Assembly (NCBI GenBank): GCA_028583405.1
Contig: JAPTMU010000091.1
Location: 185,401 to 249,400, forward strand
Reading direction: 5' to 3'
Source: Pogonophryne albipinna
Taxonomy: Eukaryota > Chordata > Actinopteri > Perciformes > Artedidraconidae
DNA: 64,000 bases
Shown here one piece after another: positions 43,620 to 56,018 of this stretch; the first letter of the stretch is position 1; each line of letters begins with the position of its first letter. A model generated the notes under the pieces. The model saw only the letters and a list, made by a program, of their open reading frames with translations, had not been told where the DNA came from and searched no databases. The position numbers and the translations under genes were made by a program.

Positions 43620-44240
43620 GTAATAGCCTTTCAGTTCCCCCCAACAATTTGTATTGAAATAAATCAACATGGAACCAGTAATCACTAACTTTGCATCCCC
43701 CCCCGGCCCCTTATCGGAGAACACCCAGCTAGTAACCTAGCAAACTCCCAGACATTTCAATGCTTTGTATGGCAAAGTACGATTTGGAAACGATATAATT
43801 TCCTTTTTGGAGGGCATGCATAACACCAGAGCCTCGCTGCGGGGAAACTTTTGCGCTGTTCCGAGTTCGTCAAAATGAAAGACTGCTTTCAGATTTTTCC
43901 GTCATTGTTAAAAGAAATACGTCATGGATGGAAAATATTCGGTTAACGCCACCACTGCCTCCGGGTGACATTTGGGTCGACGTCAACCCTAAAAGTGGAG
44001 GTGCTGTGGACGCTAAATACCGTAGCTAAACACCAATCCTACAACAGCAACGATGAAAGATTGTAGCTCAGAAGAGAGCTCTTGTCACACATACACAGAG
44101 ACATACACACACTTTCACGGTTAGGCAGTTCTTTTTTTTCTGGTTTTTGGCTAACACAGTTCTGTGCGCTGTTATGTTCAGTCATCGTTCTTATGTTAAA
44201 CGTGAATACATTGCAGGAGGACATTATGCATTAGAAAAAA
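43620..44240. other. No gene seen
   Basis: Non-coding sequence between the integrase exons and the Myb-like gene. No repeat boundary is recognised. Confidence 0.3.
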
Positions 44241-44521
44241 CACATGGGCTGAAGTCGAATAGTCCATTTAGCTTAGGAACCTTTCTCACGGAGTGAAATG
44301 ACCCGGAAGTCCCTCAGTGGCAGCCATGATAAGTGCCGTTCCAATTCTCTAGATGATAGGAAAGGAGGTTTGAAACTTCCTTTATAACCTCCTTTAGCTT
44401 AGGAACCACTGGACCTCCCTTGACGAAAGGAGAGGAGAAAATGCTGCCCCACAATGCCTTGCGTCCGCGGCATTTATCGCGAGGGAATATTCGGTCGTTC
44501 AGGGAAACAACAGATCGACAT

Positions 44522-45652
44522 CATGACAGGCAAACGAAGATCATGTAAGTTACCGCTGCTCTCTTAAGCTTTTACATTCTTAAGCCATAACTTGCAAAAA
44601 TGCTTATATGAAATTAGTGTTGTGAAATTATCCAGGTAAAGTTAACATCGTACTAAAACCTTTATGCTCAGTTTGCATTATTTAATTCTTAGTTTCCAGC
44701 GTTGTTCCATGCAAGCCTAATATGATGTATTTATTTCAGTCACAGATGCTGAAACCCTTGCCCTAATTAGCGCAAGGGTTAAGATGGAGCAGCTGTTCAG
44801 TGGGAAACGACATGCTGGGAGTAAGTACACCTATATTTGTCTGATATGTTTTAATAAATGTGCATGGTGAATTAAGATAATGTGTAACTAATGGCAGGTT
44901 GTTAAAGAGATGGGTCTGGAGGGCCAGGTGACTGGTCCACAGACAGCAAAGAAATGGGACAACCTGAAAACAAAATACAAGGTAAAGCAAATCACATGGC
45001 TGGGCACTGTGGTGGGTTAGTGTTTGTAGATACAGACTTAAATTGGCGACCCCAGCCTCCTATATTAAAATGTGAATTTGCTTAGTTGTTTACACTTTTT
45101 AACATTTAAGGCGTAAGCAATTACACATTTATAATTAGTAAAATGTTTCGTTTGCTGTGCATTTAAATACTATCAAAGCACTCATATACTAACAAAGGAG
45201 AGGCTTATCTAAAGCCCTCACTGCCCTTTCACTAACAGTCTGTTATCTGTGGTGTCAATAGGAGTTAAAGAATCCCCCAACTGGGACAGGAACAGACCGG
45301 GGAGAGGCCTCAGCAGCTACCTGGCCATGGTTTGAGGCCATGCATGAGGCAATTGGGGGAAGGCCATCAATTCAGCCTCCCAGCCTAGTTGTCAAGCCAT
45401 GGCCAGGCTGCTGCTGAGGCCTCCACCTCTGCTGAAGAAGGGCCTTCCCAAGTGTCCCTCAGCAGTGAGGAGGAGCCCGTGCCCTCCACCAGCTCCCAAC
45501 CACCAACTAAAAGGCCAAGGCGAAGAAGCAGCGGTTTGGCCTTCCTGAACAAGCAGGCAGAGAAGGACGAGGCCCGTGATGCAGCGCTCAATGAGCAGAA
45601 TGAGCGACTTGTGAATTTAATTTCAGAGCTTGTGAAAAATAAAAATAAATAA
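44522..45652 (+). pseudogene. Myb/SANT-like DNA-binding protein gene
   Basis: Exons: 44522-44543 (MTGKRRS), 44740-44820 (TDAETLALISARVKMEQLFS), 44898-44981 (VVKEMGLEGQVTGPQTAKKW, DNLKTKYK) and 45262-45652 (ELKNPPTGTGTDRGEASAAT, then a Ser/Pro-rich region, KRPRR, and a helical tail LNEQNERLVNLISELVKNKN). The tryptophan pattern and KKWDNLKTKYK are those of a Myb/SANT-like (trihelix) DNA-binding domain. Such genes often accompany Harbinger-type transposons. Exons 2 and 3 do not join in phase, and a one-base shift near 45390 breaks exon 4, so this copy looks defective or an exon is missed. Confidence 0.65.
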
Positions 45653-45659
45653 ATGTTGA

Positions 45660-46080
45660 AGTTGTTGAAAACACTAAAGTGGAGTTCTTCAGTTGATGAT
45701 TTGGATAACACTCAGAAGCAGTGCTTCAATAAACAAGCACTTTACATAAAAGGGAAAATTGCCCAAAAGCACCTCATGTCATAGCAGCTTTTTCACATAA
45801 AATACAAGTTACTTTAGGCCATATTTTAATACAACAGGTTATACACTTAAGAATGGTGATATGTACAGCAATACATGTGTAGGTCTAACACGGTTTCCAT
45901 CAATTGTTTTGTATGTTGCCCAGGAGGGTGAGGTGAGCAACAATTATCAATGTGACAACGATTTCCTTTCACGTGACTGATTTGTTTTAATTTCCACCGT
46001 AATGAACAACATATTGTTCGCTGTTGCACACGTTCATAAAGCATAAAACACAATAACAGCGCTTATTAAAAAAGGATTGT
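45660..46080. other. No gene seen
   Basis: A/T-rich sequence between the Myb-like gene and the protease exon; no feature is recognised. Confidence 0.3.
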
Positions 46081-46111
46081 ATGTCCAAAACATAATCTGT
46101 TCCCTGTGTAG

Positions 46112-46217
46112 ATCGCTGGTCCGCAAGAAAAACCCAGCTGTTGGGAGATGGGCAAGCGAGAGCCTGGATCATCCCAAACAGCAGGACACGACATCATGCG
46201 GTGTGTTCATTTGCAAG
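46112..46217 (+). pseudogene. ULP1-like protease gene, exon with the catalytic Cys
   Basis: After the acceptor TGTGTAG the exon reads SLVRKKNPAVGRWASESLDH then PKQQDTTSCGVFICK, and ends at a GTAACA donor. QQDTTSCGVF holds the conserved Gln and catalytic Cys of ULP1 peptidases. Its first base completes an Arg codon with the AG at the end of the exon at 27378-27466. This suggests it is the next exon of the same gene, now 18.6 kb away. The following FAE-type exon is not found before the minisatellite. Confidence 0.75.
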
Positions 46218-46569
46218 GTAACATTTATGAATGTGTATTGTCATGGCCTGGCTCTTGGCCAGAACAACAAACGTGGTAAGGACACGATATAAGGAAAGAT
46301 ATTTATTATAACCGCTCAACAAAAGAGCTCCCACGATGGGATGTGTTAATCAGTAAGATCAGTAGTGTCGGTGTGGGTGTGTGGTGCAAGGTGTTTGAAT
46401 GCCAAACTAAGATGAAGGGAAACAAAAGCATAAATCAGGTAGCTGCTCTCAAACAGATCCTCCAGCAGAGAGCGCGAACGAGACTCTGGCTCGGGCCTTT
46501 CAGTCCTCAGGTACCGGCAGCCAGGTGCCCTCAATCAGTGCTGATAGGGAGGAAGGGAGATCCTTAAAG

Positions 46570-46917
46570 GGCCACACACACACAGCAGGAGAGAGTAAAG
46601 CAGGGGTCGTCACACACACACACACACACAGCAGGAGAGAGTAAAGCAGGGGTCGTCACACACACACACAGCAGGAGAGAGTAAAGCAGGGGTCGTCACA
46701 CACACACACACAGCAGGAGAGAGTAAAGCAGGGGTCGTCACACACACACACACACACACAGCAGGAGAGAGTAAAGCAGGGGTCGTCACACACACACACA
46801 CAGCAGGAGAGAGTAAAGCAGGGGTTGTCACACACACACACACACACACAGCAGGAGAGAGTAAAGCAGGGGTCGTCACACACACACACACAGCAGGAGA
46901 GAGTAAAGCAGGGGTCG

Positions 46918-46989
<72 letters not shown>

Positions 46990-47517
46990 CAGGAGAGAGT
47001 AAAGCAGGGGTCGTCACACACACACACACACAGCAGGAGAGAGTAAAGCAGGGGTCGTCACACACACACACAGCAGGAGAGAGTAAAGCAGGGGTCGTCA
47101 CACACACACACACACAGCAGGAGAGAGTAAAGCAGGGGTCGTCACACACACACACAGCAGGAGAGAGTAAAGCAGGGGTCGTCACACACACACAGCAGGA
47201 GAGAGTAAAGCAGGGGTCGTCACACACACACACACACAGCAGGAGAGAGTAAAGCAGGGGTCGTCACACACACACACACAGCAGGAGAGAGTAAAGCAGG
47301 GGTCGTCACACACACACACAGCAGGAGAGAGTAAAGCAGGGGTCGTCACACACACACACACACACAGCAGGAGAGAGTAAAGCAGGGGTCGTCACACACA
47401 CACACACACACAGCAGGAGAGAGTAAAGCAGGGGTCGTCACACACACACACAGCAGGAGAGAGTAAAGCAGGGGTCGTCACACACACACACAGCAGGAGA
47501 GAGTAAAGCAGGGGTCG

Positions 47518-47569
<52 letters not shown>

Positions 47570-47635
47570 CAGGAGAGAGTAAAGCAGGGGTCGTCTCACA
47601 CACACACACAGCAGGAGAGAGTAAAGCAGGGGTCG

Positions 47636-47683
<48 letters not shown>

Positions 47684-47875
47684 CAGGAGAGAGTAAAGCA
47701 GGGGTCGTCACACACACACACAGCAGGAGAGAGTAAAGCAGGGGTCGTCACACACACACACAGCAGGAGAGAGTAAAGCAGGGGTCGTCACACACACACA
47801 CACACACAGCAGGAGAGAGTAAAGCAGGGGTCGTCACTCACACACACACAGCAGGAGAGAGTAAAGCAGGGGTCG

Positions 47876-47928
<53 letters not shown>
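46570..47928. repeat. Compound minisatellite with (CA)n spacers
   Basis: About 28 copies of a constant piece, GCAGGAGAGAGTAAAGCAGG plus GGTCGTC, are each followed by a CA tract of different length (about 10 to 65 bases). The constant part scarcely varies. It ends in (CA)n(TA)n near 47930. All long frames here are artefacts. Confidence 0.97.
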
Positions 47929-47929
<1 letters not shown>

Positions 47930-47938
<9 letters not shown>

Positions 47939-48560
47939 AAATATAACATGCATTATTATACAGCTCTGTAGTCCAAACCTTTCTTTAATCAAATCAGTTT
48001 TATTTATTATTATCTCACAGCACTTTACATAAACTATACTCTTTGTAGTTTATTACAATCATCATCATTTACCAAAGCCCCAGTTTCAGAGTCTTTGGCT
48101 GCAGTCGAATATTCCACAAATCAGCTCCTATCTCCTATTCTTTGACCTCTGAGTGAAAGGTCACGGGTTAAGGGATAGTGGATAGGAGAATTCAAAAGGA
48201 CTTAGGAGAAGAGGCTGCGGTGCTTTGAGAATCGACTGCACTTTCACTATCCACGTGTTTTTGATGCACCAGCGGACGTCATGAATGTGCGTCTGCTGCT
48301 GTGGGGAAAGTGCTCTAAACAGCGACTACATGGATGTTTAATAAGAACGGCGGACGCATCTAGAGACTTTGCACCGCGCTCTGATGGAGTTGTTTACGTG
48401 TTAGTCCTTAACATCTGTCACTGTGTATATCACCCAGGGTATATTCAGGAATCCTGAAGTCAAATGTAATACCTTTTTAAGACCTTTTTCAAGACCCTTT
48501 CCTTACATTTTAAGATCTCATCGCCACTTCGAGTTCTAACCGGTTACATTGGCAACACAC
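47930..48560. repeat. Mixed repeats
   Basis: 48105-48240 has inverted GCAGTCGAATATTCC and GAGAATCGACTGCAC ends and resembles GAAGTCGAATAGTCC at 44251. 48465-48550 is the reverse complement of 52695-52785 (ACCTTTTTAAGACC and GAGTTCTAACCGGTTACATT), an interspersed repeat. No gene is seen. Confidence 0.5.
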
Positions 48561-48572
48561 TTTACTATATAC

Positions 48573-49571
48573 CAGTGACGTGCGGTGAGGTTCATGGCTG
48601 GTGAGGCACTGACTCTTTCAGGGTCAGATTTACAAATATTATATTTTGACCTTAATCAAAATCTTTTTTAGTCTGATGCTTCGATTCATTTTAAACAGAC
48701 CGTTCAACAAAAGGATACCCAACATCTAAATATTGGATTGTTCTCTCTTAGTAAGATCCCATGTTCATTACAAATGTGGTCTTACCTTGACTTGAAGATG
48801 AAGTCCATGCTATCCTTCTGTACAACAATCTCTATTACTGTTTTGTAAAAGTCCTCCTTATCTTCCTCTAGTTTCTAAAGTCTAGCTTGTTGTTTGCGTC
48901 TACCGTCTCTGCGTAGAATAACAGTAGCAACAAGAACCTGTGGGCTTACTTGCGCCCCCTTCAGTGCGGCAGAGGTTGTGGCTGCCTCCCCTGGTGCTTT
49001 TTTCATTGCCGTTGTATGATGAGACCAGCGAGCTTAAATATCATATATACGTGAAATAAGTTCTTTAGAGACTATGGATGGCGAGGATAAATGTAATAAA
49101 GGGATCTACAAACATTACATTGGTGACATACAGTGAGATGGTGCAGGCATGCGCTTAGGGCCCGCTTTCCAGACAGTTTCTGTGGGGTGACGCATTCTGA
49201 GGTGAGGCAGAGCTCATCTGTGCCTCACCTCACCCCACAGTAACTGGCTGGAGCGCGCTCACAAAATAAGTGCCCGCGCTAAATTAGTGCCCGTGCTAAT
49301 AAATCAATGCCCGTGCTCCAGCCAGTTACTGTGGGCTTACGTGAGGCAGAACTCGTCCCTGCCTCACTTCTCATCGCTCCCCGTAGTTGTAGCGGAGCTC
49401 GGCAAATTTGCTGATTTTGACTATAAAAAGCGATTGGAATCAAACAGAAATTACATTTACAACACAGATCAGTGGACACATTTTATTATTATTTAGTTTT
49501 TCTTTAGTTGTTTTTCCGTTACATTGGAGTATGACAGGTGAGGCTCTGCCTCCCCTGACTGCACGTTGCTG
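48573..49571. mobile_element. Non-autonomous hAT element with an internal palindrome
   Basis: The left end CAGTGACGTGCGGTGAGG and the inverted right end CAGCAACGTGCAGTCAGG are flanked by CTATATAC (48565-48572) and CTGTATAC (49572-49579), 7 of 8 matching. At about 49200-49370 an internal inverted repeat pairs GTGAGGCAGAGCTC and CACAGTAACTGGCTGGAGC with GCTCCAGCCAGTTACTGTG and its flank. No transposase frame is seen. Confidence 0.88.
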
Positions 49572-49579
49572 CTGTATAC

Positions 49580-50200
49580 AGTATTGATTGTAAAATAGCA
49601 CAACTAAACAGTTTATGATAACTCCTTGTCATAATTCAGATAAAACAAAGCACAAGAGAATTAATTGTGAGACCAACCCAATGCAAGGTTTATTAGAAAG
49701 TAGTATTTGATTTAGGCATTGTTCCCAAGAGATACAACAGACAGACTACTGAAGCCTCCTTTCCACATGAACTTCAACCTCTCTGTCAAGGTCAGGTTTA
49801 ATGCAGTCTGCTGCTTTGTTGCTTCTGTACTTTGTGCTCTTTCATTCCAGTAAAACTCCTCAGAAACCATTAGAAACCAGTATGTGACCAATAAACAGCC
49901 CCGGCACAGAGGACGATGTTCTGACGTCATCACCCTCGCACATTTGTCATATGTTTACAAAAAACGATACATATGTTAAGACTTTTCTCGTTGTTAATAT
50001 AGACTATATTTAGGGTCGATATGTGTTGACTTTACTTTAAAATAGCAGATCTCTGGGACCGGATATAGTTTGTGTATCGTGAACGTGTGTCTCTTCCTTG
50101 GAGGAGCAGCATCGCCCGGACTCCGCTGCTCCTCCGTGCAGAGAGTCTGCACTGCAGCGGTGTGCGTCAGCGACGTGCGGTCAGGGGAGGCACGGATTGG
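49580..50200. other. No gene; one hAT-type end
   Basis: CAGCGACGTGCGGTCAGGGG at 50168 is a left end of the same hAT family as 48573-49571, without a visible partner. The rest shows nothing recognisable. Confidence 0.4.
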
Positions 50201-50206
50201 CTATCG

Positions 50207-51505
50207 TAACCTAAAATGGACGCGCACGTGCTTACTCCTCCTCATGCCTTAAAACTAAAATGGCGGCCCACTTGAAATTAATTAAGAGAACAAGTGAATT
50301 GTAAATAAATAAGGAGACAACATAACAATTTGGAATGACAATGTTATTGGGGTTACAAAGGTCCAACATAGGATTAAGAAAATACATGGCAAATTACCTG
50401 CTTACGGGAACATACGGTAGCTTCACGAACTCACAGACAAATAAGCTCCTCCCACACCTATATATACAAGAGTGCAGACGCCCTTTTCGGCTCACTCAGT
50501 CCTGATGCATGGCAGCAAAGGCATTTCTCCTGCTTACTCGTCTCTGATATCCTCCTGAATGCTGAAAGCACAAACGCACAGCTACATGTTCCTATAATAC
50601 ACACTGCTTGGATTTGATCACCTTGCAGGGCGATCCTGGGGGGAGATTGTTTAGTTATAATAAGCCGAAACAATCAGACTCCTGGGATTACTACTGAAGA
50701 TGTGTATTAGAATTGTTATATGTGAGTGATAGTAAAAACACTACTATGATAGCTATCACTCAACGTCATTTCATTTTACTTGGGGCCTAAGGTGAGAGTT
50801 GGCCTGCCTCGTGGTGAACAAGGATGGCCCGAGCACTCGATCCTACAGCCGGTCCCTGGCAGTAGGATCCAAGCCTCTTATTCCCTAACGCAGCCGGTGC
50901 CCCATGTTCTCATTTCTGGGGTAGGTTGGCTCTCTCCGATGGCCCCTCAGGGGTCGCTGCCTGATACTCTCTCGCCCTCAATCGAACGCTATTCCTAACC
51001 GCCCCCTTTTCCAGGCCATAACCTAAAATGGACGCCCACGTGCTTACTCCTCTTCACGCCTGAAATAATTAAATGGAGGCCCACTTTAAAAAAAACGATG
51101 GATCACCTGCTCACCGTGACATACGGAGGCTTCACGAAAGTTACATGGGGAATAAGCCCCTCCTACACCTCTATATAAACAGCGTGTGGAAGCCCTTTCC
51201 GGCTCACTCTGTCCTGATGCAGTGCAGCGAATGCATCTCTCTTGCTCACGCGTATAGCTGCATATCCTCCTGAATGCTGAAAACTCACACGCACAGCAAC
51301 ATGTTCCTATAATACACACTGCTTGGATTTGATCACCTTGCAGGGCGATCCTGGGGGGAGATTGTTTAGTTATAATAAGCCGAAACAATCAGACTCCTGG
51401 GATTACTACTGAAGATGTGTATTAGAATTGTTATATGTGAGTGATAGTAAAAACACTACTATGATAGCTATCACTCAACGTCATTTCATTTTTCTTGCGG
51501 TCTAA
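50207..51505. repeat. Direct duplication, possibly two LTR copies
   Basis: Two related blocks (50207-50785 and 51019-51505) share ACCTAAAATGGACGC, CACGTGCTTACTCCTC, a TATA-like CTATATA followed by GCCCTTT(T/C)CGGCTCACTC, and a nearly identical last ~230 bases from ATGTTCCTATAATACACAC to CACTCAACGTCATTTC. The spacer (50786-51018) is unique. Promoter-like and terminal features fit a pair of long terminal repeats around a small internal region, but no primer site or coding region confirms it. A third fragment is at 61826-61855. Confidence 0.6.
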
Positions 51506-52210
51506 GGAGGGAGTTGAACAAATGTTCGATACAAATGCAATTGGAACGTGAATTTGATGAACAATCAAAAAGAGATGAACAAAAGAATACTGATACGTTC
51601 CAAAAGTATGTTTTTACGGTTATAAACGACTTATATCAGAAAATATATAATATCACAGTAACATTTACTTAGCCTTTGTCAAAACCGCAATCGAAGAAAG
51701 AAATATGTTTTTTATAAAAGTTTTACAGATATTTTAGTGTTTTTTAAATTAGCATTGAACTGGTCCTTAACTTGGACAAACACATCAAGAAACCATAGCA
51801 TACAAATGAATATGTGAGGTTATGTGTATGTTTAACAAATCTATGAGATTAGGCCCCGTTCATGCAGACTAAGAGATATTGAGCAGTTGAAGTAGGCAAT
51901 ATGTTAAGGCTCTTTGAACAATGTAGTATGTTACATTCCAATGTTTTGTCTCTGAGTAGCATCCCGGCTTCCCATGATTTAAGAGTATTTTACAGTCGGG
52001 CCCCGTTCATGCAGACTCCAACTGATAATCACAATAAACACTGCAAACAAATACCCAGAATATTTATTAAATGTGAGACAACACTTACCTGTTTAACAGC
52101 AGACATTTACTCAGGCCCCTTTCATGCGGGCTCCAAGCAACATATACAATGTTTAGTGTTCTAGGTGTGTTAATTGGCCACGACACGTAAAACATATTGG
52201 ACATACAAAA
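51506..52210. other. No gene; spaced triplicate motif
   Basis: A/T-rich sequence. GGCCCCGTTCATGCAGACT occurs at 51852 and 51999, and a variant GGCCCCTTTCATGCGGGCT at 52114. Nothing else is recognised. Confidence 0.4.
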
Positions 52211-52212
52211 CA

Positions 52213-52790
52213 AACCAATAACTTAAAGGTGGGGTAGGTAATTTCAGAGAAACCAGCTGGAGTGGCTAGAATTTGAAAATACCGAGCCGGAAAAAATCTG
52301 CCACTTCCTTACAGAGCCCCTCCTCCAACACACGAACGCGCACGAGACAAGTTTGTGCACAGATGGAAGGCTGACAGGCAGGTAGGGTGTCCGCGGGGTC
52401 TTGAAAAGTATTAAAAGTTGATGAATCAATTTAGCGAAAATTAAGGCTATTAAAAAGTATTAAACGGCCATTGCGTAGGTGTGTAGTGTGATTCTGTGTA
52501 GTTTTATTTATTGCATCCCGTTGGGTTTGACGTCATCTGAACAGGACATTGCTGCTTGTTGGTGCGTGAAGGTCCGTTTACGCCGGTTGTTAAACAACAT
52601 GTTTATGGGGAAATGCAAGTCTGCGTCCAAATGGTTGGAAGTTCAGGAGGAAGGACAATCAATACTGTATATAGTGAATGTGAGGTAAAGTGTGTCGCCA
52701 ATGTAACCGGTTAGAACTCAAAGTGGTGATGAGGTCTTAAAATGTATGGTAAGGGTCTTAAAAAAGGTATTAAATTTGACTTTAGGATTG
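52213..52790. repeat. TTAA-type MITE fragment and a second fish repeat
   Basis: 52213-52385 matches 6304-6480 (TTAAAGGTGGGGTAGG, AGAGAAACCAGCT). From 52387 it changes into GGTGTCCGCGGGGTCTTGAA and TATTAAAAAGTATTAAACGG, and ends near TTAAAAAAGGTATTAAATTT. This is another dispersed fish element, and part of it recurs inverted at 48465-48550. Confidence 0.6.
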
Positions 52791-52863
52791 AAATAACCAA
52801 AATGAACTTTAAAACAATAGTGCTTGATCCTAATGGACATATATTTGTGTTATACATTTTAAG

Positions 52864-53163
52864 GAAAAAGAAGACCCCAGTTCCTACTTGAAGAAGCGAC
52901 CTCTCCCGTGTCCAGTCCTGATTGTGAGCTCGTCCAGCTGCCTCCTGGCCATAGGTGATGCGCCAATAGCTACATTCCCAAAACAGGACATTGCTGTGGG
53001 TGCCGTATACCTTATGGCCTACTATTATGCCTTTCACCCTACATACCCCAAGTGTGTAGCCACCCTGCTTTCAGTCATACAAACAGAGATCCTCTTGGAC
53101 AAAGACCTCACACCATCCTACAAGAAAGGCATGGCCGAATGGAAAGCTTTTCTTGGCCAATAG
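52864..53163 (+). pseudogene. C-terminal exon of the multi-copy zinc-finger family
   Basis: After an acceptor at 52862-52863 an open frame reads LAIGDAPIATFPKQDIAVGA, then AYYYAFHPTYPKCVATLLSV, and ends SYKKGMAEWKAFLGQ with a stop at 53161-53163. I recognise this C-terminus from the family whose N-terminal exons lie at 41161-41465. The middle exons are not seen in between. It could belong to that broken copy or be a separate remnant. Confidence 0.5.
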
Positions 53164-53189
53164 AACAAAAAGTGATATATTAGACCCTC

Positions 53190-53448
53190 CAGAAAAACGC
53201 AGGCAAAAATCCTTGATTATGCGATTAAACATGCGGGGTTTTTATGTGATTTTATGCGGTGAAATTGCGGAAAGTTGCGAAAAGTTCAACCAAAAAAAAA
53301 AAGAATAGATTTTTTTTTAAATATTGGGCCGTCTTATCTTTTCTCTCTCACACACAACCTGCCACTAACGTTAAACCCCTTTACTATTCAATTAAACACA
53401 TTCAATGTTTATTTATTGTAAAAGCAATTGGGCTATTTTAATCGCACA

Positions 53449-53487
<39 letters not shown>

Positions 53488-54415
53488 CTCCGCCTCATTC
53501 TGTTTTCATGTACTCGTTCGTTATCTGACCAGCTTCAATCTTGTAGGCTTCTCACCTCGTTTCTTGTAGCCCTCGAAAGGGTTTTGGAGGTCGATGCCTC
53601 GGTGAACGTGAGTTGTTTGGCTTTCTTGTCCGCAGCAGCATTTTCGAATGTTTGAATGAATCAAAGTGGGTCGTCACCGTGGATTTTCTCTTATGCTCCA
53701 ACACAGTTGCACGGGGTGCAGAATAGTTCACCCCCACTTTCGTGCAAGACATCGAGGGAATTCTGCTTTGCCCGGTCTTTAGCAGAAATGTTCGTCGGTA
53801 AATGAGATGGATTAGATTTTTTCATTTTGGTGTTTTCTCTCTCGTGTGAGCTCCCCACGTTCACTCTACGGTGTTGTTTACCTTCTGTGATGCCTCGCGT
53901 CATCATCACTACTTCACGTCAAGACGAGTTCACTTTTTTTCCCTCAACTTTGTGTGGAAAAATGCGGGGATTATGCGCACTTTTAATAAATATGTGCCCT
54001 TTTAATAAATATGTGCACTTTTAATAAATATGTGCCCTTTTAATAAATATGTGCACTTTTAATAAATATGTGCCCTTTTAATAAATATGTGCACTTTTAA
54101 TAAATATGCGCCCTTTTAATAAATATGTGCCCTTTTAATAAATATGTGCACTTTTAATAAATATGTGCACTTTTAATAAATATGTGCCCTTTTAATAAAT
54201 ATGTGCACTTTTAATAAATATGCGCCCTTTTAATAAATGTGCACTTTTAATAAATATGTGCACTTTTAATAAATATGTGCACTTTTAATAAATATGTGCA
54301 CTTTTAATAAATATGTGCCCTTTTAATAAATATGCGCCCTTTTAATAAATATGTGCCCTTTTAATAAATATGTGCACTTTTAATAAATATGTGCCATTTT
54401 GCTGATTATGTGGTA
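53190..54415 (+). mobile_element. Fish repeat element containing a 19-bp satellite
   Basis: It begins CCAGAAAAACGCAGGCAAAA then GATTATGCGATTAAACATGC and ends GATTATGTGGTAAATTATGG, parts of a widespread fish element. Between 53975 and 54398 about 22 units of 19 bp (TTTTAATAAATATGTGCAC, with CCC and GCG variants) are in tandem. A (CA)n tract lies at 53458-53485. No protein is recognised. Confidence 0.7.
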
Positions 54416-54419
54416 AATT

Positions 54420-55310
54420 ATGGCCAGATGTTCTCAAGTTCTGTTATTCTATTCCAGGCCACTGAAGTTTGTGTCAGTGTTAATGTGCATTCATTATCTG
54501 CTAAGGAAGTTATGTTTTTGGTGCTGTGTGTATTACTGTAAGGAAAAAACAACTAGGCTTTTGAATATGAAACTTTGTGGAAGGGTATATCATGGGCCAA
54601 GGAAAAGTGTTTTTTTCAATTCTGGAGCAGTTTGTACAGTTTTGGAAATGATGTCTCGTGTTTTCTTGTGCTCATTTCCATGTAAGTACTTTGCCGTGTA
54701 TTCTCCTGTAGTTCACTGGTAGAAAATAAACTGCTAAATTAAAGACTTGTTTGGAGAATGCGATAGTTCTAGATCTGTATCACCATTGTAGAGCTTACAA
54801 AGAGTTAAATTCTTGACTTAATAATAGTAGTAAATGCTTAAATTGAAGTTAAATGCATCAATCTGGTGCACTTTGAGGGCACAATTAAGAGATTTATGGA
54901 TACAGCTCTCAACACTCATTTAAAACAGAACTGTATAATGCTTCAATTAACTGGCTATTCTTTATAATATACTCAGATCAAGAGGAGACAGAGATGTTAA
55001 GTTATAAATCAAGGGTTTTTATTATTATTTACAGGTAGTTATTATACACTTTTGACTTTAAGGGCTTCAGTTTTTCTTCTTCTTTGCTTGCGAAAGTGTT
55101 TCTACTGCTTTACGTCTGCTTTACTAACTGCTTTACGCAACCGACTGGTACTGGACAACTCCGGACGGCAACCCAAGAAGGACACTTGACACAGTGGCTT
55201 TTGGCAAAACACAAAAAGAAAACTCGAGAGAGATGAGTTATTGTTATTACAACGTGACTTCACTATTATTTAACAACTCTTTTTATTGTGTTCTTTTATT
55301 TGAGGTTAAG
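54420..55310. other. No gene seen
   Basis: A/T-rich sequence; 54845-54895 repeats a piece of 17495-17545. No other feature is recognised. Confidence 0.3.
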
Positions 55311-56018
55311 TACATTGTCAGAATAAGTGAGAAATGGATTTAACTTCTGTTAGACAGCTATATGCCGTACATTGTTGCACACATTCACAGTAAATATTTA
55401 TTCAGTATGATACTCGCGGCTGGATACACAAATATACTTTGGCGGCCGTTAATAGCAGGGTTCGTACGGTCATTGAAAACCTGGAAAAGTCATGGAAATT
55501 CAAAATGCAAATTACAGGCCCTGGAAAAGTTATGGAAAACAATATTTTTTCCAAAGTTTTGGAAAAGTCATGGAAATGTAACTAAAGTTGCGTCAAATTT
55601 AATTTACATTTGATCTAATCGCCGAAATAATCTGCGGTCGCGAGCTGTTATGTGCCATCATGACGCGCATGGTGTTATTTTTTAATATATGAAGCGCGAG
55701 CTGTGTGCTCGAGTCTTCCTGCCTGTCGGCTGAACTCTGCTGCTCCGGGATGAGGGTCAGCTACATTAGCTACGGTGCGTTCGTTAACTGTGCGGAGTCA
55801 CTGTGGCACAGACTGAGCCGCTGGTGAACAGCTGTTAGAGCGGGCCGTTCAGGTGTTCAGAGCAGAGCGGCAGAGCGTGATGTGAACTGAAACGTCTTTC
55901 TGTCGCAATATTATTTAAGGAATCGTTGAGCTAGCTAGCTAGCTAGCATACATTGTCACTATCTGCTAACGTTAGCTTTAGCCTTCGTTTTCTAATAGTT
56001 TTTTTCATAGGCTATAAA

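Noticed and set aside
46570..47928. CRISPR-like pattern of constant repeats and variable spacers
   Set aside because: The spacers are only CA tracts of different length, and the genome is a fish genome with introns and SINEs.
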